NCBI RefSeq assembly: GCF_021206925.1
Contig: NZ_JAJPRF010000003.1
Coordinates: 62,001-126,000, forward strand
Direction of reading: 5' to 3'
DNA: 64,000 nt
Origin: Rhodoflexus caldus
GTDB taxonomy: Bacteria > Bacteroidota > Bacteroidia > Cytophagales > Thermoflexibacteraceae
Shown here in pieces: positions 37,333-46,310 of the stretch; within the stretch, counting starts at the first letter, position 1, and every line of letters begins with the position of its first letter. Both the position numbers and the translations under genes were made by a program. The notes beneath the pieces are model-generated. The model saw only the letters and a program-made list of their open reading frames with translations, ran no database searches and was not told the DNA's origin.

Positions 37333-38574
37333 TTATTTGTTTTTGGCGTGGTAATACAAAGTTGAACAATTTTCGGGGCGCAGCACCTGTTGTGCTACTT
37401 GGCGGATATCGGCGGCAGTAACTGCCTGAATTTTATCCGCCTCTTGGTTAATCAGGTCAGGGTTGCCCAGAACGGCAGCATAAGCCAGTCCCATGGCGCG
37501 GTTCAGCACTTCCATTTCACCGAAAATAAGTGTAGATTCTGCCTGATTTTTCACTTTTTGCAGCTCACTTTCGGCAAGCAAATCCGCTTGGACTTCGGCT
37601 ATTACTTCGCCAATGGCTTGGTCTGCCTCTTCCAAACTCACGCCTTGTGCGGGTTTAGCCGAAACGGTGAACAGCCCGTTGTCTATGCTACCCAAAATGC
37701 TGGCACTTACCGAAGTGAGCATGCGCCGTTCTTCCACTAATTTGTGGTACAGCCTTGAAGATTTGCTGCGCCCCAGCACGTCGCTCAACAGGTCGGTGGC
37801 GTAGTATTCGGGTGCGAGGCGGTCGCACATGTGCCACACTTTGTAGAGCGCACTTACGGGCACATCTGCCTCTACGTGTTCGCTGCGGGCTTCGGTCTGT
37901 TGTGGTTCGCGGGGCAACTGCCGCTTGGGAACATCGCCCGCGGGAATAGGGCTGAACCACTTGTCGGCAAGGCGCTTCACCTGTTCGGTTGTGGTATTGC
38001 CCGCTACGACCAGAATGGCATTGTTGGGGCGGTAGTATTTGAAGAAAAATTCCTTTACATCGTCCATCGTAGCGTTTTCTATGTGGGAAATATCCTTCCC
38101 GATAGTTGCCCATTGGTAGGGGTGCACCTTGTATGCCATCGGACGCAGCCGCAGCCAAACATCGCCGTAGGGTTGGTTCAGGTAGCGCTGTTTATATTCT
38201 TCAATCACCACTTTGCGCTGCACTTCCAATACTTCGGGGTTGAAACTGAGCGACAACATGCGGTCAGACTCTAACCAAAAGCCCGTTTCAATGTTTTGCG
38301 CCGGCAGCGTGAGGTAATAGTTGGTAATATCGGCGCTGGTGAAGGCGTTGTTTTCGCCGCCTACCCTTTGCAGCGGTTCATCGTATTGCGGAATGTTGGC
38401 AGAGCCGCCAAACATGAGGTGCTCAAACAGGTGCGCAAATCCGGTTTTGTCGGGGCGTTCATCCCGCGAGCCGACATCGTACAACAGGTTCAGCGCTACC
38501 GTCGGAACAAAGTGGTCTTCGTGCACAAACACCCGCAGACCATTGTCTAATACAAATGAGTTGTAGTGAATCAT
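37333..38574 (-). CDS. M16-family zinc peptidase
   Basis: 413 residues, a single-chain M16B-type subunit. The inverted zinc motif HLFEH gives His48, Glu51 and His52, with a distal Glu in the helix near EEYKQRYLNQ. The second half (about 215-413) is the M16 C-terminal domain. Such proteins degrade short peptides and often act as pairs; no second M16 gene is adjacent. A TTG at 38580 could open the frame six bases earlier, but that TTG belongs to a -7 element; the ATG at 38574 is preferred. Confidence 0.9.
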   Translation of the reverse strand: MIHYNSFVLDNGLRVFVHEDHFVPTVALNLLYDVGSRDERPDKTGFAHLFEHLMFGGSANIPQYDEPLQRVGGENNAFTSADITNYYLTLPAQNIETGFWLESDRMLSLSFNPEVLEVQRKVVIEEYKQRYLNQPYGDVWLRLRPMAYKVHPYQWATIGKDISHIENATMDDVKEFFFKYYRPNNAILVVAGNTTTEQVKRLADKWFSPIPAGDVPKRQLPREPQQTEARSEHVEADVPVSALYKVWHMCDRLAPEYYATDLLSDVLGRSKSSRLYHKLVEERRMLTSVSASILGSIDNGLFTVSAKPAQGVSLEEADQAIGEVIAEVQADLLAESELQKVKNQAESTLIFGEMEVLNRAMGLAYAAVLGNPDLINQEADKIQAVTAADIRQVAQQVLRPENCSTLYYHAKNK

Positions 38575-38577
38575 ATA

Positions 38578-38585
38578 CAAAGTTA
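38578..38585 (-). promoter_or_regulatory. -7 element three bases before the M16 peptidase ATG
   Basis: TAACTTTG on the minus strand followed by TAT then ATG. It supports the ATG at 38574 and a leaderless message. Confidence 0.48.
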
Positions 38586-38937
38586 AGCAATGCCGTGCCT
38601 ACGACATCTAAATCTAACAACGTTTTGATACTGATGCAACCAGTGTTCACGCGTATTAGCCGTCAAAATCCGCGTACTTAATTAAGCCGTCTAAATCACA
38701 AGTATGTAAAGTCCGCCTACAGGGCTTTCAGCCGCTGACGGGGATGATAATCCAGCGATCTTTAGACCCTGACAGTAGTTAAAAAACAATGTTCATTTTG
38801 CTCACTTACCCATTGCTTTTGAATTTGCTTATGCGTTGAACGCCGCCACAAATTTCCCCGCAAAACTTATAGCTTTTTCCAACCGCTTTCCATAAATTTG
38901 TTATGTATGCATACTATTTTGGAAAAACGGGAAAATT
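38586..38937. other. 352-base intergenic region before the acyl-CoA dehydrogenase
   Basis: Divergent gap between the M16 peptidase and the acyl-CoA dehydrogenase. A short near-palindrome around ATGTATGCATAC sits near 38902-38914, close to the dehydrogenase start, and could be part of its promoter. No ORF, RNA gene or terminator was recognised. Confidence 0.5.
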
Positions 38938-40740
38938 ATGGCTAAACACTATGCAAGTATCCGCAATGCGAAGTTCTTGACGCATGAGGTACACGACTTA
39001 TCCGCGCTGACCAAGCACGAATATTTTGCACATCACGACCGCGAGTCTTTTGATATGATGATAGATGCTGCCTTCCAATTGGCAGACACGCATCTGTTCC
39101 CCTACTTCGCTGATATGGACAGGAACGAACCCGAGTTGAAAGACGGCGTAGTGAAGGTGCACCCCCAAGTGAAAAACATTATTCGCGCAATGGCAGAGGG
39201 CGGCTGGATTAATGCCACCGTTCCTTTGGAACAAGGCGGTATGCAGTTGCCCGAATCTATCAACGCGCTGGGGCAGTTTATTTTTCAGGCTGCCAATAAC
39301 AGCGCCATGCCGTTTACGGGGCTGACTGCGGGCGCTGCCAACCTCATCCGCACCTTTGGCAACGACTTCCTGAAACAGACCTACATGGAACGCATGTATT
39401 CGGGCGAGTGGCAGGGCACAATGGCACTCACCGAACCACAGGCAGGCAGTTCTCTTTCCGATATTGTAACCACTGCCGAACCTGCCGAAGACGGCATGTA
39501 CAAAATCAAAGGACAGAAAATTTTCATTTCCGCAGGCGATTTGGACGCGGTGGATAACGTCGTGCACCTGCTGCTGGCACGCATCAAAGGCGCACCTGCG
39601 GGAACGAAGGGCATTTCGCTGTTCGTTGTGCCCAAAAAGCGCGTAGTAAACGGCACATTGGTTGATAACGACGTACTGCCCGCAGGCGTTTACCACAAAA
39701 TGGGGCAAAAAGCCACGCCTGCCATGCACCTGATGATGGGTGAAAACGACAACTGCTACGGCTACCTTGTTGGCGAACCCAACAAAGGGCTTTCCTACAT
39801 GTTCCAAATGATGAACGAAGCCCGCATTTTGGTAGGCATTACAGCCGCTGCCATTGCTTCGGCGGCTTATCATGCCTCGTTGGAATATGCCAAAGAGCGC
39901 CCGCAGGGTCGGCGTTTGAACGAAAAGAACCCGCTCAATCCGCCGACGCTGATTATCAATCACCCCGACGTGAAGCGGTTGCTGTTGTTCCAAAAGGCTG
40001 TGGTGGAAGGTTCGCTCAGTTTGCTGTTAGAAACAGCTAAATATGCCGATTTGGCGCACATTACCCAAGGCGAAGAAAAGGAAAATAACCTGCTCATGCT
40101 GGAACTGCTCACCCCAATTGCCAAAACCTATCCTTCCGAGGCAGGTATTGCATCGGTAAGCGCAGGTTTGCAGTGTTTGGGCGGTTACGGTTTCTGTAAA
40201 GACTTCCCCTTAGAGCAACTCTACCGCGACATTCGCATCACGGCAATTTACGAAGGCACAACTGCCATTCAGTCGCTGGACTTGCTGGGGCGCAAACTGA
40301 CCATGCAAAACGGCAAAGCGGGCGTACTCTACATGCAAACCGTTGCCAAAACCGTTCAGGAAGCTGCTACTTACGACGCGCTGAAAAAATATGCAGGCAT
40401 TATGGAAAGCCAGATGCGCAACCTGCAAAAAGTTACCGCCCACCTGATGGGGCTTGCCCAAAAAGGCGATGCCGAACTGTTCCTTGCCGATGCGACGCTC
40501 TACATGGAACTGTTCAGCCTCAACGCCATTGCTTGGCAGTGGCTTAAACAAGGCATTGCAGCCCACAAAGCATTAGTTGTAGGCGGATTGAGCGAAGACG
40601 AAACCGCCTTCTACGAAAGCAAATTGCAGGCGATGAAGTACTTCTTCCACTACGAAATCCCGAAAGCGCAAGGACTCAGCACCCGCCTGACCGACAGCGA
40701 AATCATCACCATTGCGCAGGATAAGGAAGTGCTGGTGTAA
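38938..40740 (+). CDS. Acyl-CoA dehydrogenase, long form (DmdC-like)
   Basis: 600 residues, larger than the usual 380-residue enzymes. The N-terminal, middle and C-terminal ACAD domains are seen (MALTEPQAGSSLSDI near the FAD site, CLGGYGFCKDFPLEQLYRD with IYEGTTAIQSLDLLGRK for FAD/active site). A C-terminal extension of about 120 residues follows. This layout matches the DmdC / 3-methylmercaptopropionyl-CoA dehydrogenase-like family, often general acyl-CoA dehydrogenases in Bacteroidota. It oxidises an acyl-CoA to enoyl-CoA and passes electrons to ETF; the true substrate is unknown. Confidence 0.92.
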   Translation: MAKHYASIRNAKFLTHEVHDLSALTKHEYFAHHDRESFDMMIDAAFQLADTHLFPYFADMDRNEPELKDGVVKVHPQVKNIIRAMAEGGWINATVPLEQGGMQLPESINALGQFIFQAANNSAMPFTGLTAGAANLIRTFGNDFLKQTYMERMYSGEWQGTMALTEPQAGSSLSDIVTTAEPAEDGMYKIKGQKIFISAGDLDAVDNVVHLLLARIKGAPAGTKGISLFVVPKKRVVNGTLVDNDVLPAGVYHKMGQKATPAMHLMMGENDNCYGYLVGEPNKGLSYMFQMMNEARILVGITAAAIASAAYHASLEYAKERPQGRRLNEKNPLNPPTLIINHPDVKRLLLFQKAVVEGSLSLLLETAKYADLAHITQGEEKENNLLMLELLTPIAKTYPSEAGIASVSAGLQCLGGYGFCKDFPLEQLYRDIRITAIYEGTTAIQSLDLLGRKLTMQNGKAGVLYMQTVAKTVQEAATYDALKKYAGIMESQMRNLQKVTAHLMGLAQKGDAELFLADATLYMELFSLNAIAWQWLKQGIAAHKALVVGGLSEDETAFYESKLQAMKYFFHYEIPKAQGLSTRLTDSEIITIAQDKEVLV

Positions 40741-40756
40741 TTCGCTGATTTAGCCG

Positions 40757-40808
40757 ACAGGCATAGGTTTTCAGGAAAAACTTCCGGAAAGCCTATGCCT
40801 GTTTTTTA
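40757..40808 (+). terminator. Strong terminator after the acyl-CoA dehydrogenase
   Basis: ACAGGCATAGG (40757-40767) pairs with CCTATGCCTGT (40792-40802), extended inward by further A-T pairs, and is followed by six T. Confidence 0.8.
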
Positions 40809-40833
40809 TCGGAAGCAGAGGTGATGCCATGTA

Positions 40834-41628
40834 CTATTGAGGTTCTGCACCAAAACTTGCAGCCAATGTTGTTATTTGCTGCACGATGGTTTGCTGTTGG
40901 GATGTTAAGTGTCTGATGAGCCTATGCAGGGCTTCTTTTACAAATGGCGTTTGTTTGGCTTTTGTCTGCTGTTGAAAACTTTTTATCATGGCGTGGCAAT
41001 CATGCCATTTGCCTAATAGTTCTTGCAGTTCGGCAATTTTCTCTGGCTGCCATGGGGCGGTTGTAAAACCCGTACAGGCAGTAAGGTAGTTGTGGACTTT
41101 CAGTTGCTTTCTGACTTCGTGCCAATCGGCGGCTTTTTCCTGCAGGTGCTTGATTTTTTGCAACAACTTGTGGCTTTTGCGCTGCATCCACTCTTTGACT
41201 CTCTTTTTGTCCAATTGTGCCAAACAGGCAGAGAGTTTGTGTGCCAGCTGCCCAATGCGGTGCAGCACGTTGTCATTGATAAGTTGCCGAAATTCAGCTT
41301 TTTGAGCAGTTTCCGTTTCTTCCAACTGCAACAACAGCAACGTTGCCCCGTCGTCTTCGGGTAAGACAGATTGAATAAATGCGGATTCTATTTGCTTTTC
41401 GCGGATGACGCCTGCACTTTTGAAAACTTGGCGCAAGGGGTGGCGATATTTTTTGGACGGCAGGCAGTTGGGGTTCAACTTTCCGACAAGCACCATTACA
41501 GCTCTGATTTTTTTGATTTCTACCCGCAGCAAATGAAAGGTCTCCGGCTCAAACTCCGGCGGCGGCAACTGCAAAATTGCCATGAGTTTTTCTTTGCGTT
41601 GTTCCATATAGGCAACCGCTTTTTTCAT
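40834..41628 (-). CDS. CHAD-domain protein
   Basis: 264 residues. An all-helical CHAD domain covers most of the chain: FHLLRVEIKKIRAVMVL at about 32-48 and paired basic helices such as WMQRKSHKLLQKIKHLQ, with regularly spaced His, Arg and Lys. CHAD domains bind inorganic polyphosphate. No VTC, CYTH or Ppk partner is adjacent, though a Ppx/GppA protein is about 6.4 kb away and a phosphate transporter is in the window. The ATG at 41628 is used; one at 41607 (MEQRK) is possible. It is convergent with the acyl-CoA dehydrogenase. Confidence 0.8.
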   Translation of the reverse strand: MKKAVAYMEQRKEKLMAILQLPPPEFEPETFHLLRVEIKKIRAVMVLVGKLNPNCLPSKKYRHPLRQVFKSAGVIREKQIESAFIQSVLPEDDGATLLLLQLEETETAQKAEFRQLINDNVLHRIGQLAHKLSACLAQLDKKRVKEWMQRKSHKLLQKIKHLQEKAADWHEVRKQLKVHNYLTACTGFTTAPWQPEKIAELQELLGKWHDCHAMIKSFQQQTKAKQTPFVKEALHRLIRHLTSQQQTIVQQITTLAASFGAEPQ

Positions 41629-41660
41629 ACGTCGCCGTGGGGTTGGTGTGTTTCGTAAAT

Positions 41661-42440
41661 TTACGCATTCATCTCAAATATTTGCACCCCGTCGGGCAGC
41701 AGGAGGATGACCCACCGCCCGTTCATCACAAAAAACACATCCTCGGCAAAGCCTTTTGCTTGCTGGGCAAGGGTTGCCTGTGCTATCGTTTTACCCGTTG
41801 TCGCTTCACAAGCCAGCCATTGCAGCCCTTTAGCCGTATCGCAGGCAAAAAGCATGTAGCGGTCGTTTTCCAAATAGTGAACGGATGAAAGCGGTTTTTC
41901 GCCCATTAGCCCTTTTAAATAATCAGCAATCACCTCAAAATGAGGTGATTGCTTGTCATAAATAGCGGGCGTACTAATCTTTTGGGTTGATATGTTTTCT
42001 TTGTTGTCAGCGTCAGGCTGCCATGTCTGCCCTGTATTTGGGTCAAGGCGGCGGCGCACAATTTCGCCCTGTTCTATCCTGTACGTATGCAAGGTGCGGT
42101 CGGTAACTTCGGTCAGGTAGTCGTCGGGTTGTTGCCAGCACAGCGATGCGGTTGCCATTTCCCAAGCCCAAATGCCGCGCGGGTCAGGGTAGCGGTTGCC
42201 TTGTTGTTGATACAATAACAACAAATCCGAAGTCAAACCTGCCAAGTGATAAGTCAGCGGCTGTTCGGACGGTTGCCAATCGTCTATCAGTAAACTGCCA
42301 TCGCTGAGATTTAGTACGCTGAATGCCACGCCATCGGGTTTGCGAAACTCCATCGCCAGCAAATCGGGCATATTTTCAGGGTTGCAAGCGATGCGAAACA
42401 GGCGCATTTCCGGATAGCGGTATTCCAAATATTCGGTCAT
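41661..42440 (-). CDS. DUF4905-like protein of unknown function
   Basis: 259 residues, no signal peptide. Beta-rich, with a periodic VLNLSDGSLLIDDW / IWAWEMATASLCW / EATTGKTIAQATL pattern that resembles blades of a propeller; it fits the Bacteroidota DUF4905 family, a recognition I could not verify. The frame could open at a TTG at 42446, but that is inside a -7 element, so the ATG at 42440 is chosen. Divergence and close packing with the CHAD gene (32-base gap, same direction) suggest co-transcription with CHAD. Confidence 0.6.
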   Translation of the reverse strand: MTEYLEYRYPEMRLFRIACNPENMPDLLAMEFRKPDGVAFSVLNLSDGSLLIDDWQPSEQPLTYHLAGLTSDLLLLYQQQGNRYPDPRGIWAWEMATASLCWQQPDDYLTEVTDRTLHTYRIEQGEIVRRRLDPNTGQTWQPDADNKENISTQKISTPAIYDKQSPHFEVIADYLKGLMGEKPLSSVHYLENDRYMLFACDTAKGLQWLACEATTGKTIAQATLAQQAKGFAEDVFFVMNGRWVILLLPDGVQIFEMNA

Positions 42441-42443
42441 GTG

Positions 42444-42451
42444 CAAAAGTA
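42444..42451 (-). promoter_or_regulatory. -7 element three bases before the DUF4905-like gene
   Basis: TACTTTTG on the minus strand is followed by CAC and ATG. It fixes the start at 42440 and predicts a leaderless transcript. Confidence 0.48.
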
Positions 42452-42471
42452 GTATTCTTAACGACTGAAAT

Positions 42472-42498
42472 TTTTACCGCAAAGTACGCCGAGTGAAA
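42472..42498 (-). repeat. Dispersed GCGGTAAA repeat, short copy
   Basis: TTTTACCGCAAAGTACGCCG is a partial copy of the unit also present at 12074-12163 and 54012-54112. It lies between the barrel gene and the DUF4905-like gene. Confidence 0.5.
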
Positions 42499-42511
42499 GT
42501 TGTTATTCACC

Positions 42512-43444
42512 TTACCTGCCGAAAACCACGCCGAAACTAACGGGGGTCAGCTCGGGACCTCTGCCTGCTGCAAAAAGCGTGCTTAGGTCGTAATTGAGAA
42601 AAGTGCGCAAGCCCAGCACTTCTGCCTCTGCCCGCAGCCCGTAGCGCCATTGGTTCAGCCCGTAACCGCCATGCTCACGCGGACGGAATTTCTGACCGTT
42701 GAGCGTGTAAACTTGCCGCGTATAACTGTCTAACCGATAGCCGACGTAGCCGCCTACGGCAATGGCATTTTTATGAGTGCCAATGTCAATCATGAAAGGA
42801 ACGTTCAGGTGCGCTACGGTGAGTTTGCCTTTGCGCAAGGGCTGTGCGGCAGGTTCAAAAACCGCACCCTGCGGCGTATTTTGCAGCGTTACGTCGCCGT
42901 CAAACATGAAATTGTGCCAAGAAACATTCGCTCCCGTAATGAGGCGCACTCTTTTGGTGAGGCGAGCATTAAAACTTCCGCCCAATGCCACATAGCGCGA
43001 ACCTATGGGGCTTAAATCGTAGGGCATGCCGTTGGGTATGCTGCCGTTTTGCAGGTAGTTGTTCAACCCTAATTCCAAATCCACATCGCCGTAGATGCGT
43101 TGGAAAGGCTTTTCGCGCTTTGGTTTTTTATCGGGCTGTTGTTCCGATGCGGGCTTTTCGGTTTGTACCGAAAACGAAACGTTGTCCAGCGTAAAAGTCG
43201 TGTCGCGGCTGACCGAATCCATTACGGCAATTTTTTGCAGCAAGCTGTTGATATCCAGCGTTTTGAGCTTTTCGCGGTCAGCTTTATCGGCAATGAACAG
43301 CACGATTTTACTCTTGCCGTACTTAATAACGACGGTATCGTCTTTGATTTCGTCATGAAGTTTCCCCGCCGTAAAAGCATGAGCGGGCAGGCTGCCTAAC
43401 AGCAAAAATGGAAGCAGCCAGAAGAGATGTGATAAAGTTTTCAT
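42512..43444 (-). CDS. PorT-like outer-membrane beta-barrel protein
   Basis: 310 residues with a signal peptide (LLPFLLLGSLPAHA). The N-terminal half has a short charged periplasmic region containing KIVLFIADKADREKLKT; the C-terminal half (about 120-310) alternates hydrophobic and polar residues as in eight-stranded barrels and ends in FGVVFGR. It is the third gene of the sigma/anti-sigma operon, seven bases after the anti-sigma stop codon region, so it may be a target or sensor of that sigma system. The function is unknown. Confidence 0.7.
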   Translation of the reverse strand: MKTLSHLFWLLPFLLLGSLPAHAFTAGKLHDEIKDDTVVIKYGKSKIVLFIADKADREKLKTLDINSLLQKIAVMDSVSRDTTFTLDNVSFSVQTEKPASEQQPDKKPKREKPFQRIYGDVDLELGLNNYLQNGSIPNGMPYDLSPIGSRYVALGGSFNARLTKRVRLITGANVSWHNFMFDGDVTLQNTPQGAVFEPAAQPLRKGKLTVAHLNVPFMIDIGTHKNAIAVGGYVGYRLDSYTRQVYTLNGQKFRPREHGGYGLNQWRYGLRAEAEVLGLRTFLNYDLSTLFAAGRGPELTPVSFGVVFGR

Positions 43445-43450
43445 ACGTTG

Positions 43451-44230
43451 CTACTCTTGTGTTTTGCGCTTGTTTTTCTTTTTGAAAAGGCTGTCGGTCG
43501 GGATGCCGAATATGCGCGTTTCCACACGCGGTTCTGCGGTGTCTTTCACCGTCGGCTTGCCGTTGAGCCGCTTCCAGAGGCGTTTCAGGTGGCTTTCTTC
43601 TACCGCTTCAGCAGCAGGTGCATCGGCGGATGGGCTGCCTTTGGCTGATGATTCATTGCCTAACCTGATGAATACTTCCAACGGCAATTGTTCCTCTTGG
43701 GTAGCCGTTTCCTTTGGCTCAATGGCAGGCTGCAACGGCTCAACTGTTTGTTCCTGACGGTTTGCCATTGTCTCTGCCTGTTGTTTACCGGTATGAACAG
43801 GCGGTGCAATGGTTGGTTGCTGTTGCCTTCTGTCAGGGATTGCGGCTGTTATACCTGCCGATTGCGCTTGCGGCACTTCCTCCTTTGCCTTTTCACGGGT
43901 AAGATGCGGAAGCACTTGGGAAGGTTGCTTCGCGTTTTCAAATTTTTCTGCGGAAACTTCTGTCGCTGTCGGGCTGCTTTCTGCCGATGCGTTGTCGGTG
44001 CGTGTGATGTACCAATAGCCGCTACCCGTTGCCATTGCTGCCACCAATGCCGCCGCTGCCGTCCACCAAATCCAGCCTCTGCGCTTGTCGCCGTTTTGGT
44101 TCAAGCGTGCCATTTCCGCCTGCCATTTTTGATGTGCCGAAGCCGAAGCCTCTGCCTCATAGTTGGCAAGTGCCTTGCGGAACAGTTCATCTACCGCGTT
44201 TTTGTCGTTGAAATCGGGCGTGGTTTTCAT
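43451..44230 (-). CDS. Probable membrane-anchored anti-sigma factor
   Basis: 259 residues. A cytoplasmic N-terminal part (about 1-55, DFNDKNAVDELFRKALANYE) is followed by one membrane segment near 57-77 (GWIWWTAAAALVAAMATGSG) and a Pro/Gln/Glu-rich periplasmic tail. The start overlaps the sigma stop by four bases (ATGA), so translation is coupled. This position and topology fit an anti-sigma that holds the ECF sigma at the membrane. There is no ASD zinc-binding motif (HxxxCxxC), so this assignment is inference from topology and context. Confidence 0.7.
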   Translation of the reverse strand: MKTTPDFNDKNAVDELFRKALANYEAEASASAHQKWQAEMARLNQNGDKRRGWIWWTAAAALVAAMATGSGYWYITRTDNASAESSPTATEVSAEKFENAKQPSQVLPHLTREKAKEEVPQAQSAGITAAIPDRRQQQPTIAPPVHTGKQQAETMANRQEQTVEPLQPAIEPKETATQEEQLPLEVFIRLGNESSAKGSPSADAPAAEAVEESHLKRLWKRLNGKPTVKDTAEPRVETRIFGIPTDSLFKKKNKRKTQE

Positions 44231-44805
44231 GATACTTTCGGGCTTGACAGGGTTACGGTATTTTCAAGGGCGGCAATTCGCGCTTTGAGCATGTTGCGGG
44301 CACGGTTCAGTTGCGACTTTGAGGTGCTTTCCGAAATGCCCAACATATCGGCAATTTCCTGATGGCTGTAACCTTCAATGGCATAGAGGTTAAAAACCGT
44401 TCGGTAGCCTGCGGGCAGTTGCTGCACCAGTGCGAGCAGTTCTTCGGTGTGCAGGGCTGCATCGGCTTGGCTGTCCGACTCATGGTAGCCGTCTGCCTCT
44501 TCTATGTCGGTTTGGTGTTTGCCTGCCTTTTTTCTGAGCATTGCCAGCGCTTCATTGACCACAATTTGACGCACCCAGCCTTCAAAACTGCCCTGATGGT
44601 TAAAGGTATGCAAATGCCGAAAAACTTTCACCATACCCGCAATCATGGCATCTTCGGCTTCGTGGCGGTCGGGCAAATAGCGCAGACAAACGCCCAGCAT
44701 ACGGCTGCTGAATCGCTTGTAGAGCCATTCTTGCGCAGCTTGCTTGCCTTTGAGGCAGTCTGCTATGGCTGTTTGTTCGTCGTATTTTTTGGCAGAGCCA
44801 AACAT
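44227..44805 (-). CDS. ECF-type RNA polymerase sigma factor
   Basis: 192 residues with sigma-70 region 2 (LYKRFSSRMLGVCLRYLPDRHEAEDAM) and region 4 (LPAGYRTVFNLYAIEGYSHQEIADMLGISESTSKSQLNRARNML). It directs RNA polymerase to specific promoters, probably released by the anti-sigma encoded next. The ATG at 44805 begins MFGSAKKYDEQ, next to the conserved domain; a GTG at 44886 would add 27 residues unlike the family. It is the first gene of a three-gene operon (sigma, anti-sigma, barrel). Confidence 0.88.
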   Translation of the reverse strand: MFGSAKKYDEQTAIADCLKGKQAAQEWLYKRFSSRMLGVCLRYLPDRHEAEDAMIAGMVKVFRHLHTFNHQGSFEGWVRQIVVNEALAMLRKKAGKHQTDIEEADGYHESDSQADAALHTEELLALVQQLPAGYRTVFNLYAIEGYSHQEIADMLGISESTSKSQLNRARNMLKARIAALENTVTLSSPKVS

Positions 44806-44901
44806 CGGTCGGTCGGTTTCCGACGATAAGATGTAAAAGGCGGCGGAAAGGTTGCTTGCAAGGGCGGAAAAACTTTGCCTCGGCACAAAACTGTAACCAA
44901 C

Positions 44902-45693
44902 TCAAAATAACTCTGTTTTTGCCGCTTCGTCTGCCATTTCCTCAGAGGCTTTGTCGCCAAGGTAAGACTTGATGGCAAAGTGCATGATGTACAGCAAAGG
45001 AATCATGATAAGGGCAATGGCAAATTTGTAGATGTAGTTGATGATGCCGACGGAAACCACTTGCTCAAACGTCCATCGTGGGTTGCCGAATACGTAGAAC
45101 GCAATGCCCAATACGATGAAACTGTCAATCAGTTGGCTTACCAAGGTTGAGCCTGTTGCCCGCAGCCAGATGATGCGGCTGCCCGTCAGGCGGCGAATCC
45201 ACTGGAACGTAACGGCATCCAGCAACTGCCCGACCAAAAACGCCACCAATGAACCGATGATAATGCCCAAACTTTGCAGAAAAATGCGGTTGAAGGCTTC
45301 GTCAATATTCAGTGGGTTGCCTGCGCTGTCGGTGCTGTTGATGCTCAACCAAAAATCGGCGGGGGTAAGTTGCGTAGCGGCGTAAATCATCAGAAACGCA
45401 TAGCTGATAAAGGCTGCGGTGAGCAGGGAAATTTTGCGCACACCTGCCTTGCCGAAGTATTCGTTGATAATATCGCTGGTGATGAACACCACAGGCCACA
45501 ACACCACACCTGCCGTCAAATTAAAATCCAGCACAAAATCGCCTAAAAGAGGGATTTGCGCAGGTGGAAAATCCAAGGTTTTTTCCAGCGAAAAAATTTT
45601 GGTGCCTACCATTTCGGCAACCAAGGCGTTGGTCAAAAAAAGTCCGCTGAGGACAAAAAACAGGGTGTTTTTCTTCTGTTGCAGTTGGGTCAT
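44902..45693 (-). CDS. yhhQ: Queuosine-precursor transporter (YhhQ family)
   Basis: 263 residues with about six membrane segments. The family motif FITSDIINEYFGKAGVRK (FxxxDxxxExxGxxxAR-type) occurs near 68-84, and LVSQLIDSFIVL is the second conserved element. YhhQ/QPTR imports queuosine precursors (preQ0/preQ1/queuine) across the inner membrane. No queuosine biosynthesis genes lie nearby. It ends shortly before the sigma gene start and begins after a palindrome at 45711-45741. Confidence 0.88.
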   Translation of the reverse strand: MTQLQQKKNTLFFVLSGLFLTNALVAEMVGTKIFSLEKTLDFPPAQIPLLGDFVLDFNLTAGVVLWPVVFITSDIINEYFGKAGVRKISLLTAAFISYAFLMIYAATQLTPADFWLSINSTDSAGNPLNIDEAFNRIFLQSLGIIIGSLVAFLVGQLLDAVTFQWIRRLTGSRIIWLRATGSTLVSQLIDSFIVLGIAFYVFGNPRWTFEQVVSVGIINYIYKFAIALIMIPLLYIMHFAIKSYLGDKASEEMADEAAKTELF

Positions 45694-45710
45694 AGCCTAA
45701 TTCCATGAGA

Positions 45711-45741
45711 AACCCGACGGGTTTTCAAAATCCGTCGGGTT
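45711..45741. terminator. Palindromic terminator after the RidA gene
   Basis: AACCCGACGG (45711-45720) pairs with CCGTCGGGTT (45732-45741). It is a member of the CCTGTCGG-like palindrome family and lies at the 3' end of the anchored RidA gene. Confidence 0.65.
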
Positions 45742-45767
45742 ATGTAAAATCTGTATTTTGCTGCTGC

Positions 45768-46310
45768 CTATTGCGCTACGGCAATGCAGGAAATTTCCAC
45801 GCCTACGTCTTTGGGCAGGCGGGCTACCTGTACCGTTTCGCGGGCAGGGAAATGTGAAGTAAAATATTGCCCGTAGATATTGTTCACGGTAGCAAAGTCG
45901 TTCATGTCGCGCAGGAAGATGGTACACTTCACCACGTTGCGGAAGCCCATACCTGCTTCGTGCAAAATGAACTCTAAATTGCGCATCACCTGATGGGTTT
46001 CAGAGGCAATGTCTTCTGTTACCATTTCGCCTGTTTCGCGATTGATGGCTATTTGACCTGACACATAAAGCGTATTGCCTGCGCGCACTGCCTGATTGTA
46101 AGGCCCGATAGGTTCAGGGGCGCGGTCGCTGTTGATGATTTGATGCATGGCTGTTGATTGGTTTTTGGTTGCCAAAGATAAAGTATCGGATGAGATTTTT
46201 ACTGTTTCGGCGGGCTGACGGTGGTCTAAGTTGAACATCAGGTATAGAAGTACGCCCAAAACGACCAGCAGCATAAAAGCAGAAATAAAAAGCAGGTTGG
46301 TTTTATTCAT
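45768..46310 (-). CDS. ridA: RidA-family protein with N-terminal membrane anchor
   Basis: 180 residues. The C-terminal 126 residues form a full Rid (YjgF/YER057c/UK114) domain: GPYNQAVRAGNTLYVSGQIA and the Arg-containing VKCTIFLRDMNDFATVN and ARETVQVARLP blocks, including the substrate-binding Arg. Canonical RidA removes reactive enamine/imine intermediates. Before it, residues 6-26 (LLFISAFMLLVVLGVLLYLMF) are a clear membrane segment and a linker follows. The ATG at 46310 overlaps the upstream DUF4136 gene by eight bases. A second ATG at 46148 would give a soluble 126-residue protein, so both forms may be made. Confidence 0.85.
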   Translation of the reverse strand: MNKTNLLFISAFMLLVVLGVLLYLMFNLDHRQPAETVKISSDTLSLATKNQSTAMHQIINSDRAPEPIGPYNQAVRAGNTLYVSGQIAINRETGEMVTEDIASETHQVMRNLEFILHEAGMGFRNVVKCTIFLRDMNDFATVNNIYGQYFTSHFPARETVQVARLPKDVGVEISCIAVAQ

